A stretch of DNA of 64,000 nt from Gemmobacter caeruleus (GTDB taxonomy: Bacteria; Pseudomonadota; Alphaproteobacteria; Rhodobacterales; Rhodobacteraceae): NCBI RefSeq assembly GCF_008271655.1, contig NZ_VKKX01000011.1, forward strand, positions 186,001 through 250,000, in the 5' to 3' direction. Positions 33,416 to 40,983 of the stretch are shown here, in pieces. Under the pieces are notes generated by a model. That model was not told the DNA's origin. It saw only the letters and a program-made list of their open reading frames with translations, and did no database searches. Made by a program: the position numbers and the translations under genes. Positions within the stretch are counted from its first letter, which is position 1; every line of letters begins with the position of its first letter.

Positions 33416-34168
33416 TCAGAGGCCCAGCGGGGCCAGTTTCTCGGCCACCAGCGCCTCCCACCGGGAAAGCAGGGCCTCGTTCGGGCTGTGGCGCAGGCCG
33501 AACTTGCGCAAGGTGTCATGCCGGGCAGAGCCCGCGACGCCAAAGGTCGCGGCGACGCGCGGGCGCCAATAGGCGATGGCGGCCCCGGCCTCGGCGCGGC
33601 CCGCATCGGTCGCGGCGATACGCTCCAGCCCCTCCAGCCCCAGTTCGGCATGGCGCGCCTCGCGCGGGGCGATCTCGCGGAATACCTCGGCCAGCGGCGC
33701 ATAGGAGATGCGGGTCAGTTCGGTCATCTGCACCCCGGTCGCGAGGCCCATCAGCACATTCATCGCCACCGCATCGGTCCAGCCGGTGATCGGGTAATGG
33801 AACACCGACAGCCGCATGTCGCCGGCTTGCCGCGCGGCGCCCAGATCGGCGTCCCGTGCCACGCGGGCGGCCCAGTCATGCTGGCCCTGATAGCGCGCGG
33901 TATCGGTGCCAAAACTGCCCATCACCTCCAGCACACGTTCCGCATGATCGGCCTTTTCCAGCGTGATGCGGCTGGCGCTGATGCGTTCCTTGATGCCTGG
34001 GGCAAAGTTGATCGCGGCTGCGAAACCCGCCGACCCGGCCAGTTCGCTGTCCACGAAAGACCCCATCAGCCGCATCAGCTCGCCGCGATAGCGGGCCGGC
34101 ACATTGCCCGGCGCGGTCAGAATGCCGCCCTGGGCGAGATAGTCTTCGATATTCATCGTGTCAGACAT
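33416..34168 (-). CDS. additional PaaA/PaaC-family (diiron, ferritin-like) protein
   Basis: A 250-residue protein of the phenylacetate-oxygenase PaaA_PaaC family, additional to paaA and paaC of this operon. It keeps a glutamate in DSELAG, an ExxH in EKADHA and a second ExxH in EARHAE, which correspond to the diiron ligand pattern of PaaA, so a metal centre is plausible. The reaction is unknown; the position between paaE and paaZ suggests a paralogous hydroxylase subunit or assembly partner. The ATG at 34168 is chosen because GAGG in the paaE stop region lies 6 bp upstream; an ATG at 34180 overlaps the paaE stop. Confidence 0.75.
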   Translation of the reverse strand: MSDTMNIEDYLAQGGILTAPGNVPARYRGELMRLMGSFVDSELAGSAGFAAAINFAPGIKERISASRITLEKADHAERVLEVMGSFGTDTARYQGQHDWAARVARDADLGAARQAGDMRLSVFHYPITGWTDAVAMNVLMGLATGVQMTELTRISYAPLAEVFREIAPREARHAELGLEGLERIAATDAGRAEAGAAIAYWRPRVAATFGVAGSARHDTLRKFGLRHSPNEALLSRWEALVAEKLAPLGL

Positions 34169-34176
34169 TTCAGACC

Positions 34177-35253
34177 TCATTCATCATAGGTCACGACCAC
34201 ACGGTCGCTGAGCGGGATCGCCTGGCAGGACAGCACATAGCCGGCGCGGACCTCGTAATCCTCAAGCGCGTGGTTCACGGCCATTTCCACCTCGCCCTCC
34301 AGCACCTTGCAGCGGCAGGTCGAACAGACGCCGGCCTTGCAGGAATAGGGCGCGTCCATCTGTGCGGCGATGGCGGCATCCAGGATCGACTGGCCTTCGC
34401 GCGGCATCTCGAAGCTGCGGGTGGCGCCGTCCAGCGTGACGGTGGCCTGCGTGCCGCTGCCCGGCGTCACCGCGACCCTGGACACGGCCTTGGCGCGCGC
34501 CCGGCCCGGCTGGCCGCTGGCGAACAGCTCGAACTTGATCTGGCTGTCGCTCAGCCCGTGGTCACGCAGGCTGGCGGCGATGGCCAGCATCATCGGTTCG
34601 GGGCCGCAGATGAAGGCGGTATCCACCGATTTCGCGTCGATCCAGTGGTCGAACAGCGCGGTCATCTTTTCGCCGTCCACCCGGCCAGTGAACAGGTCAA
34701 TCTCCTGCGCCTCGGCCTCCAGCACATGCAGGACCGAGAGGCGACCCAGATAGAGGTTCTTCAGATCCTCCAGTTCCTCGCGGAACATGATCGTGCTGAT
34801 CTGGCGATTGGCATAGACCAGCGTGAAACGGCTGGCGGGTTCGCGCGCCAGCACGGTCTTGATGATCGACAGAAGCGGCGTGATGCCGGACCCGCCCGCA
34901 AAGCCAAGATAGTGCTTTGCCGCCCCGGGTTCGATGGCGGTAAAGAACTTGCCCATCGGCGGCATGGCGTCGATTTCATCGCCGGGGGCGAGGTTTTCGT
35001 TCGCCCAGGTGCTGAAGGCGCCGCCATCGACGCGCTTGATGCCGACGCGCAAGACGCCCTCATCGGTGCCGGCGCAGATGGAATAGCTGCGGCGCAGTTC
35101 CTCGCCGTCGAAATCGCGGCGGAAAGTCAGATACTGGCCTTGGGTAAAGTCGAACAGGGCGCGGTCCTCGTCGCGCGGGGCGAGGGTCACCACCACGGCG
35201 TCGCGCGTCTCGCGGCGGACCTCGGTGACCTTCAGGGAATGGAAGCGTGCCAT
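34177..35253 (-). CDS. paaE: phenylacetyl-CoA epoxidase reductase subunit
   Basis: A 358-residue NAD(P)H oxidoreductase: FNR-like FAD domain (RRSYSIC near residue 56), nicotinamide-binding domain (GGSGITPLLS, CGPEPMM) and C-terminal plant-type 2Fe-2S domain with C305, C310, C313 and C343. PaaE passes electrons from NADPH to the PaaABC oxygenase core. AGGAG 7 bp upstream sets the start. It lies 33 bp after paaD. Confidence 0.95.
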   Translation of the reverse strand: MARFHSLKVTEVRRETRDAVVVTLAPRDEDRALFDFTQGQYLTFRRDFDGEELRRSYSICAGTDEGVLRVGIKRVDGGAFSTWANENLAPGDEIDAMPPMGKFFTAIEPGAAKHYLGFAGGSGITPLLSIIKTVLAREPASRFTLVYANRQISTIMFREELEDLKNLYLGRLSVLHVLEAEAQEIDLFTGRVDGEKMTALFDHWIDAKSVDTAFICGPEPMMLAIAASLRDHGLSDSQIKFELFASGQPGRARAKAVSRVAVTPGSGTQATVTLDGATRSFEMPREGQSILDAAIAAQMDAPYSCKAGVCSTCRCKVLEGEVEMAVNHALEDYEVRAGYVLSCQAIPLSDRVVVTYDE

Positions 35254-35286
35254 GATGGGCTCCTGCCTATGGGGTCGGGCGCATCG

Positions 35287-35814
35287 TCAGATGCATTTGA
35301 AATAGTCGAAGGGTTCCAGACAGTCGTTGCAGACGTAACTGGCCTTGCAGGGGGTCGAGCCGAACTGGCTGACTTTGCGGGTCTGGGTGGAGCCGCAGCG
35401 CGGGCAGGCGATGGTCAGGTTCGACATGCCCGAAAGCCGCGCGATCCTGCCCGCCAGCCGCCCGTCGGCGGCGGTGCCGTCGATCGGGGGGGCGATGCCA
35501 TAGGCGCGCAACTTCTCGCGCCCTTCGGCGGTGATCCAGTCGGTTGTCCAGGGCGGCGACAACTGCCGCTCCAGCCGCAGATCAGAGATGCCCCGGTCGC
35601 GCAGCGCCTTTTCAATGTCGAGGTTGATGACCCCGGTCGCCGGGCAGCCCGAATAGGTGGGCGTCACGGTGACAACCAGCGTCTCTCCCTGCCAGGCCAC
35701 ATCGCGGATGATGCCCAGATCGGTCAGGCTGATCACGGGGATCTCCGGGTCTGGCACCTCTGACAGCCAGCCCCGGATTTCCGCGATGCCCGGGCGTTCC
35801 TCCCCCCGCTGCAT
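35287..35814 (-). CDS. paaD: phenylacetyl-CoA epoxidase maturation factor PaaD
   Basis: The 175-residue protein has an N-terminal MIP18/DUF59-type domain (DPEIPVISLTDLGII, TPTYSGCPA) involved in iron-sulfur cluster assembly and a C-terminal zinc-ribbon-like cysteine set (C137, C140, C156, C162, C165, C174). PaaD is required for a functional epoxidase and presumably matures the PaaE cluster or the diiron centre. It starts 4 bp after paaC. Confidence 0.93.
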   Translation of the reverse strand: MQRGEERPGIAEIRGWLSEVPDPEIPVISLTDLGIIRDVAWQGETLVVTVTPTYSGCPATGVINLDIEKALRDRGISDLRLERQLSPPWTTDWITAEGREKLRAYGIAPPIDGTAADGRLAGRIARLSGMSNLTIACPRCGSTQTRKVSQFGSTPCKASYVCNDCLEPFDYFKCI

Positions 35815-35818
35815 GGCG

Positions 35819-36586
35819 TTACCAGGTCGCGCCGGGATAGGCGCGTTGCAGGAACTGCATCTCGGCCAGGATGAAGCCCAGATGTTCCGAATGCACGCCC
35901 TTGCGGCCGCCCTTGTGCTGGTAGGTCTCGCCCGGATGGGTCAGCGTGGCCTCGGCCAGAACCTGCGAGACCGTGGCATCCCAGGCGGCCTTGAGGCTGG
36001 CCGGTGCGGGCGCGATACCCGCCGCGACCACGGCCTCGTCCGAGGCGTCAGCCATGAACAGCTCGCCCGTATAAGGGTAGAGCGTGTCCAGCGCCTTTTG
36101 CATCCGCGCGCGGCTTTCCTCGGTCCCGTCGCCCAGCCGGATCACCAGATCGGCGGAGCGTTCCAGATGATAGGCCACTTCCTTCACCGCCTTGGCGGCA
36201 ATCTCCGCCACCCGGGCATCGGAGGATTTTTCCAGCGCGCGCAGCAATTCGATATGCCAGGCGTCGAACAGGAATTGCCGCATCAGCGTATGGCCGAAAT
36301 CGCCGTTCGGACGTTCCACCAGCAGCACGTTGCGGAAGGCCGCCGCATCACGCAGATAGGCAAGCTGGTCGGCGCTGCGGCCCTTGCCCTCCACCTCGGC
36401 GGCGAGGCCAAGCCAGAACTGCGTCTGCCCGATCAGGTCAAGCGCCTGATTGGCCAGCGCGATGTCTTCCTCCAGCACGGGCGAATGCCCGCACCATTCC
36501 GAAACCCGGTGGCCAAGGATCAGGCAATTGTCGCCGACCCGGCACAGCCATTCAAAGAAGGCGGCCTGATTGACTGCGCTGCCCAT
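35819..36586 (-). CDS. paaC: phenylacetyl-CoA epoxidase structural subunit
   Basis: A 255-residue ferritin-like protein, the non-catalytic partner that binds PaaA and shapes the oxygenase core. Family segments include DNCLILGHRVSEWCGH, ALANQALDLIGQTQFWL, NGDFGHTLMRQFLFD and GRKGVHSEHLGFILAEMQ. The ATG at 36586 overlaps the paaB stop by 1 bp (TGATG); an in-frame GTG at 36589 directly precedes it. Confidence 0.93.
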   Translation of the reverse strand: MGSAVNQAAFFEWLCRVGDNCLILGHRVSEWCGHSPVLEEDIALANQALDLIGQTQFWLGLAAEVEGKGRSADQLAYLRDAAAFRNVLLVERPNGDFGHTLMRQFLFDAWHIELLRALEKSSDARVAEIAAKAVKEVAYHLERSADLVIRLGDGTEESRARMQKALDTLYPYTGELFMADASDEAVVAAGIAPAPASLKAAWDATVSQVLAEATLTHPGETYQHKGGRKGVHSEHLGFILAEMQFLQRAYPGATW

Positions 36587-36870
36587 CACATATGCCCCAC
36601 TTCGGCCGGGATGTCGAAGAAGGTCGGGTGACGATAGACCTTGCTATTCGACGGCTCGAACAGCGGCCCCTTGTCCGAGGGGCTGGAGGCGGTGATGTCA
36701 TTCGACTTCACCACCCAGATCGAGACGCCCTCGTTGCGGCGGGTATAGACGTCGCGGGCGTTGCGGATCGCCATTTCGGCATCCGGCGCATGCAGGCTGC
36801 CGACGTGACGATGGTTGAGGCCGTGCTGGCCACGGATGAAAACTTCCCAAAGGGGCCATTCGCTGGACAT
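36586..36870 (-). CDS. paaB: phenylacetyl-CoA epoxidase subunit PaaB
   Basis: The 94-residue protein shows the PaaB hallmarks WPLWEVFIRGQHGLNHRHVGSLHA and IWVVKSNDI. PaaB bridges PaaAC heterodimers in the epoxidase complex. The start at 36870 is chosen because GGAGG lies about 5 bp upstream; 38 further in-frame codons precede it but lie upstream of that site. Coupled to paaC by stop/start overlap. Confidence 0.95.
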   Translation of the reverse strand: MSSEWPLWEVFIRGQHGLNHRHVGSLHAPDAEMAIRNARDVYTRRNEGVSIWVVKSNDITASSPSDKGPLFEPSNSKVYRHPTFFDIPAEVGHM

Positions 36871-36931
36871 GGGTTCCTCCCGGTGATGGGTGTCTGGCTG
36901 TGGGGGGCAAGCGCCCCCCTGTGTTCGATGA

Positions 36932-37930
36932 TTATTCTGCGGCCATGCGGGCCGCGGCGCGGCGGGCATCGGCCTTTTTGGCATGCGCCATCAGCCCGTC
37001 ACGGAACCAGGCGCCGTCCTCCCAGGCGGTCACGCGGGCCTCCAGCCGTTCGGTATTGCAGGGGCCATTGCCGGCGATGACGGCGAAGAACTCGCTCCAG
37101 TCCGGTTCGCTGAAATCCCAGCCGCCCTTTTCCTCGTTCCAGGCCAGCCCCTCGTCGGGGATGGTCAGGCCAAGGTAATGCGCCTGCGGCACGGTCTGAT
37201 CGACGAATTTCTGGCGCAGTTCGTCATTGGTGTTGATCTTGATCTTCCACGCCATCGACTGCGCCGAATGGACCGAATCCTTGTCGGACGGGCCGAACAT
37301 CATCAGCGCCGGATACCAGAAGCGGTTGAGCGCATCCTGCGCCATTTCCTTCTGTTCCGGGGTGCCGGCGGCCATCTTCATCATGATGTCGTAGCCCTGC
37401 CGCTGGTGGAAGCTTTCCTCCTTGCAGATGCGGATCATCGCGCGGCTGTAGGGGCCGTAAGAGGTGCGTTGCAGCGGCACCTGGTTCATGATCGCCGCGC
37501 CATCGACCAGCCAGCCGACCGCGCCGATATCGGCCCAGTTCAGCGTCGGATAGTTGAAGATCGAGGAATATTTCATCTTGCCGGCATGGAGCGCGTCCAG
37601 CAGCTCGTCGCGGCTCACGCCCAGCGTTTCGGCGGCGCTATAGAGGTAAAGGCCATGCCCCGCCTCGTCCTGCACCTTGGCCAGCAGGATCGCCTTGCGT
37701 TCCAGCGTGGGGGCGCGGGTGATCCAGTTGCCTTCGGGCAGCTGCCCCACGATCTCGCTATGCGCATGCTGGCCGATCTGGCGGATCAGCGTCTTGCGAT
37801 AGCCCTCGGGCATCCATTCCTTCGGTTCGATCTTCTCGCCCCGGTCAATGCGTTCCTGAAACGCGATTTCCTCGGGCGTCATCTCCTCGCGGGGTTTCAT
37901 CCCCTCGGATTTGACCATCTGTGCATACAT
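36932..37930 (-). CDS. paaA: phenylacetyl-CoA epoxidase catalytic subunit
   Basis: The 332-residue catalytic subunit carries the diiron site: a glutamate in [14 protein letters not shown], ExxH in VQDEAGHG, and ExxH in [12 protein letters not shown]. With PaaB, PaaC and PaaE it epoxidises the aromatic ring of phenylacetyl-CoA at the 1,2-position with O2 and NADPH. It begins 18 bp after the thiolase gene and is followed by paaB after 61 bp. Confidence 0.97.
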   Translation of the reverse strand: MYAQMVKSEGMKPREEMTPEEIAFQERIDRGEKIEPKEWMPEGYRKTLIRQIGQHAHSEIVGQLPEGNWITRAPTLERKAILLAKVQDEAGHGLYLYSAAETLGVSRDELLDALHAGKMKYSSIFNYPTLNWADIGAVGWLVDGAAIMNQVPLQRTSYGPYSRAMIRICKEESFHQRQGYDIMMKMAAGTPEQKEMAQDALNRFWYPALMMFGPSDKDSVHSAQSMAWKIKINTNDELRQKFVDQTVPQAHYLGLTIPDEGLAWNEEKGGWDFSEPDWSEFFAVIAGNGPCNTERLEARVTAWEDGAWFRDGLMAHAKKADARRAAARMAAE

Positions 37931-37948
37931 GGGCCGATCCCTCCCTGT

Positions 37949-39154
37949 TCAGACACGTTCGATGATGATGGCGATGCCCTGGCCCACCCCGATGCACATG
38001 GTGCAAAGCGCATAGCGCCCGCCGGTGCGGTGAAGCTGGTACATCGCGGTGGTGACAAGCCGGGCCCCCGACATGCCCAGCGGATGGCCAAGCGCGATGG
38101 CCCCGCCATTGGGGTTCACATGCGCGGCATCGTCGGGCAGGCCCAGGTCGCGCAGCGTGGCAAGGGCCTGGCTGGCGAAAGCCTCGTTCAGTTCGATGAC
38201 ATCCATCTGGTCGATGGTCAGGCCGGCGCGGGCCAGCACCTTTTTTGCCGCCGGCGCCGGGCCGATGCCCATGATGCGCGGCTCCACCCCCGCCGCCGCC
38301 ATGGCGACGATGCGGGCCTTGGGCGTCAGGCCCTGCCGCTCGGCTGCGGCGCCCGACAGGATCGCCAGCGCCGCGGCGCCGTCGTTGACGCCCGAGGCAT
38401 TGCCGGCGGTGACGCTCAGATCCGGGCCGTTCACGCCCTTGAGCTTCGCCAGCGTCTCGGCCGTGGTGCCGGGGCGCGGGTGTTCGTCCATCGACACGAC
38501 CAGCGGGTCGCCCTTGCGCTGCGGGATCGTCACCGGCACGATTTCATCGGCAAAGATCCCGGCTTCTTGTGCGGCGGCCCAGCGGGCCTGCGACCGGGCG
38601 GCAAAGGCATCCTGATCGGCGCGGCTCACGGCGAAATCGGCGGCCACGTTATCGGCGGTCTGCGGCATGCTGTCCACGCCGAACAGCTTTTTCATCAAGG
38701 GGTTGACGAAGCGCCAGCCGATCGTCGTGTCATAGACCGCATTCGACCGCGAAAAGGCGCTTTCGGCCTTGGGCATGACAAAGGGGGCGCGGCTCATGCT
38801 TTCGACGCCACCGGCCAGCACGAAATCGCAATCGCCCGCCTTGATGGCGCGCGCGGCCATGCCGACCGCATCCATGCCGGACCCGCAAAGCCGGTTGACC
38901 GTGGTGCCCGGCACGCCGATGGGCATGCCCGCCAGCAGCACCGCCATGCGGCCCACATTGCGATTATCCTCGCCCGCCTGATTGGCGCAGCCATAGATCA
39001 GGTCATCGACCGCCGACCAGTCAACGTCGGGGTTGCGCGCCATCAGGGCCTTGAGCGGCAGCGCCGCAAGGTCGTCGGCCCGGACCGAGGCCAGCGCCCC
39101 GCCATAGCGTCCAACGGGTGTCCTGACCGCATCGCAGATGAAGGCGTCGCGCAT
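37949..39154 (-). CDS. pcaF: 3-oxoadipyl-CoA thiolase
   Basis: A 401-residue degradative thiolase. The acyl-accepting cysteine is C90 in NRLCGSGMDAV; the C-terminal NPNGGAIALGHPLG and CTMCIGVGQG hold the catalytic histidine and second cysteine. In the phenylacetate pathway it cleaves 3-oxoadipyl-CoA to succinyl-CoA and acetyl-CoA, and also 3-oxo-5,6-didehydrosuberyl-CoA (PaaJ/PcaF). Sequence such as DVDWSAVDDLIYGCANQAGEDNRN fits the 3-oxoadipyl class. First gene of the leftward unit, with GGGAGAG 6 bp before the ATG and a promoter and operator upstream. Confidence 0.92.
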   Translation of the reverse strand: MRDAFICDAVRTPVGRYGGALASVRADDLAALPLKALMARNPDVDWSAVDDLIYGCANQAGEDNRNVGRMAVLLAGMPIGVPGTTVNRLCGSGMDAVGMAARAIKAGDCDFVLAGGVESMSRAPFVMPKAESAFSRSNAVYDTTIGWRFVNPLMKKLFGVDSMPQTADNVAADFAVSRADQDAFAARSQARWAAAQEAGIFADEIVPVTIPQRKGDPLVVSMDEHPRPGTTAETLAKLKGVNGPDLSVTAGNASGVNDGAAALAILSGAAAERQGLTPKARIVAMAAAGVEPRIMGIGPAPAAKKVLARAGLTIDQMDVIELNEAFASQALATLRDLGLPDDAAHVNPNGGAIALGHPLGMSGARLVTTAMYQLHRTGGRYALCTMCIGVGQGIAIIIERV

Positions 39155-39200
39155 TCCGCTCTCCCAGATTTTTGCAGAGGGGCCGACGACTCTCCCAATT

Positions 39201-39223
39201 CATCGACCGATTGGTCGATTTAT
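39201..39223. promoter_or_regulatory. PaaR-like operator before the thiolase-paaABCDE unit
   Basis: The core GACC-GATT-GGTC extends to a perfect 6+6 palindrome TCGACC-N4-GGTCGA (39204-39219), and the 23-bp block agrees with the one at 27260-27282 at 18 positions. It overlaps the 3' part of the leftward promoter, so a bound repressor would block initiation. Confidence 0.7.
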
Positions 39224-39246
39224 AGACTGAAACATTACGCAATCAA
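39219..39246 (-). promoter_or_regulatory. promoter of the thiolase-paaABCDE-paaZY unit
   Basis: On the reverse strand TTGATT (39246-39241), a 16-bp spacer, then TATAAA (39224-39219). It lies 65 bp before the pcaF start, in an AT-rich patch, with the operator overlapping its -10 box. Confidence 0.6.
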
Positions 39247-39274
39247 ATGATTTTTTTAGAATCGTGTAATGTTT
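39230..39274. repeat. 9-bp inverted repeat in the paa promoter region
   Basis: AAACATTAC (39230-39238) and GTAATGTTT (39266-39274) are perfect reverse complements separated by 27 bp. They bracket the -35 box of the leftward promoter. The spacing suits a dimer or looped regulator; PaaX, encoded immediately upstream, is a candidate. Confidence 0.55.
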
Positions 39275-39310
39275 GTGTCCATGCTTCTGAAAAACATGGA
39301 TTCTTTCTTG

Positions 39311-40150
39311 TCAGAGTTGGCGGAGCCTGCGGTCGCTTTCGCTGGTTCGGGCCGGAAGATGGCCGTCCGGCCCCTCCAGCAAACTGCCGATCACCTGCTC
39401 TGCCGGGGCGGAAAGCGGCGGGTAGAGCGTGCGGAACAGCTGTCGCGCGCCTGTGCCTGACCAGCCGGGTGGCAGGGCCTGCGGCGGCAGGCAGGGGTCA
39501 CGCAGCAGCACTGCGCGGAACACATGCACCAGTAAAAGCCGCGCGATCAGCGCCGAAAACCCGTCGGGCAGGGTGCCGGTCTGCATCGCCGCCTGAAAGG
39601 GGGCAAAGCGCGCGAGCATCCGGTCATAACGCGCCTGCACCTCCTCCAGGTTCCAGGCGGCGGCAAAGCCGCGCAGCGCCTCGGGCGGGGCGTCTTGCAG
39701 CGGCAGGCGCAGGGCGGGGGCGGGCGGGGCCTCGCCCAGATCGGGGCAAAGCCAGACATCGCCGCCCAGCCGCGCCATGCGCAAGCGGCGCTGCACATCG
39801 TCGGCCGGGGGGGCGCCTTGCAGCAGGAACCAGCCCTCGGTCGCGATGGAGCGGGCATAAAGTTGCCCCGCGACGCGGCTGAATTCGGCCTGGGTGTCGG
39901 GTGTCAGGCGGTAAAAGCTGCGCCGCCCCTTGCGTTCGCCGGTCAGGCGCCCGGCCGCGACCAGCCGCGAAACGGCGGTGCGCACCAGATTTTCGCGGAT
40001 GCCGACGCGGCCGCAAATCTCGATCAGGCTGCCCATCCACAAGACCCCGCCGCGCGGCACCACGACATCGCCATAGATGGTGACAATGAACGAGGCCGCC
40101 GTCATCGGCAGATCGTCAAGCAGGGGGCGGATCGGATCGGGTGTCAACAT
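39311..40150 (-). CDS. paaX: PaaX-family transcriptional repressor
   Basis: A 279-residue regulator with the PaaX N-terminal winged helix (SFIVTIYGDVVVPRGGVLWMGSLIEI, then RENLVRTAVSRLVAAGRLTGERKGRRSFYRL; residues about 18-75) and the PaaX C-terminal domain. E. coli PaaX represses the paa genes and is released by phenylacetyl-CoA. The ATG at 40150 matches the usual length; an ATG at 40186 with AGGA upstream is an alternative. It lies upstream of the thiolase on the same strand but is separated by the paa promoter, so it is a distinct unit. It diverges from the NYN nuclease gene. Confidence 0.85.
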   Translation of the reverse strand: MLTPDPIRPLLDDLPMTAASFIVTIYGDVVVPRGGVLWMGSLIEICGRVGIRENLVRTAVSRLVAAGRLTGERKGRRSFYRLTPDTQAEFSRVAGQLYARSIATEGWFLLQGAPPADDVQRRLRMARLGGDVWLCPDLGEAPPAPALRLPLQDAPPEALRGFAAAWNLEEVQARYDRMLARFAPFQAAMQTGTLPDGFSALIARLLLVHVFRAVLLRDPCLPPQALPPGWSGTGARQLFRTLYPPLSAPAEQVIGSLLEGPDGHLPARTSESDRRLRQL

Positions 40151-40252
40151 GGCATCTGATTGCGGGCGATATGCCGGGGTAGGCATGTTTCCTGCCGCTG
40201 TCAAATCGCGGGTCGGCTTGACGGCTGCTCGGTGGCGCGCGATGGTCGCCAT

Positions 40253-40834
40253 ATGGTTGTGCCTGTCCTGCTCTCGATCCTGTGCCTTGCCGGGCTTGTC
40301 GCCGCGGCTCTTCACCCCTTCGGCCAGGGATGGGATGTCGTCGCCCTGTCTGCGCTGCTGGCGAGCCTGTGGCTGCTGGTCCGGGCTTGGCGAAACCGGA
40401 TTCATTGGGTGGTGGTGGATGGGTCCAATGTGCTGCACTGGCGCGACAACCGCCCTGATCCTGCGCCGCTGCGCGCGGTGCTGGCCACCTTGCGGCGCAA
40501 GGGTCGGAAGCCGGTGGTGATCTTTGACGCGAATGCCGGGTTCAAGATCGCCGGTCGGCATATGGGCGATGTGGCCTTGGCGCGTCTGCTTGACCTGCCG
40601 CCGCGGCAGGTGGCGCTGGTGCCCTCGGGCCAGCCGGCCGATCCGACGATCCTGCGCACCGCGCGCGACCTAAAGGCGCCGATTGTCACGAATGACCGCT
40701 ATCGCGACTGGATGTCGGAGTTCCCCGAGGTGCGCCGCCCCGGCACCCTGATCCCGGGCCGCTATGCCGATGGCGTGGTCACGCTGGACCTGCGGCGCCC
40801 GCGCGGGGGCGGCAAAAGACGGGGGAAGGGGTGA
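40253..40834 (+). CDS. membrane-anchored NYN/PIN-like ribonuclease domain protein
   Basis: The 193-residue product has two hydrophobic N-terminal segments (residues about 2-20 and 28-43) followed by a domain resembling the Zc3h12a-type NYN ribonucleases: VVVDGSNVLHW (D56), VVIFDANAGF (D92), GQPADPTIL (D130) and VTNDRYRDW (D148), the spaced acidic residues of PIN-like nucleases. It would place an RNase at the cytoplasmic face of the membrane; its RNA target is unknown. An in-frame GTG at 40232 is an alternative start; neither has a clear ribosome binding site. The stop overlaps the 3' end of the SRP RNA gene on the other strand. Confidence 0.72.
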   Translation: MVVPVLLSILCLAGLVAAALHPFGQGWDVVALSALLASLWLLVRAWRNRIHWVVVDGSNVLHWRDNRPDPAPLRAVLATLRRKGRKPVVIFDANAGFKIAGRHMGDVALARLLDLPPRQVALVPSGQPADPTILRTARDLKAPIVTNDRYRDWMSEFPEVRRPGTLIPGRYADGVVTLDLRRPRGGGKRRGKG

Positions 40835-40926
40835 GAGGCTGGACAACGACCCAAGCGGGGCTCGTTACGGCTGCTTCCTTCCGGACCTGACCGGGTTGGC
40901 GAGGTGCCTGCCCGCGCCAACCTCTC
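40833..40926 (-). ncRNA. ffs: signal recognition particle RNA (small bacterial type)
   Basis: Read on the reverse strand, the gene contains GGTCAGGTCCGGAAGGAAGC, the conserved helix 8 with the GGAA tetraloop that binds Ffh. The termini GAGAGG and CCTCTC pair, giving a single hairpin RNA of about 94 nt. It binds Ffh and directs co-translational membrane targeting. A sigma-70-type promoter lies just upstream. Ends are estimated from pairing. Confidence 0.95.
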
Positions 40927-40933
40927 AAGCGTG

Positions 40934-40962
40934 CAGATAGGGCAGGCGTGCGGATTCTGCAA
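40934..40962 (-). promoter_or_regulatory. promoter of the SRP RNA gene
   Basis: TTGCAG (40962-40957), a 17-bp spacer, then TATCTG (40939-40934), placing transcription start about 7 bp downstream at the predicted 5' end of the RNA. Confidence 0.7.
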
Positions 40963-40983
40963 GCCCCTGCGCGCCCGATCCGG

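Noticed and set aside
39254-39268. Exact PaaX operator as in E. coli
   Set aside because: Only about 11 of 15 positions fit the consensus as I remember it; too weak to list as a site.
40833-40926. SRP RNA on the forward strand
   Set aside because: The conserved GGAAGGAAGC tetraloop region and the upstream promoter both read on the reverse strand.
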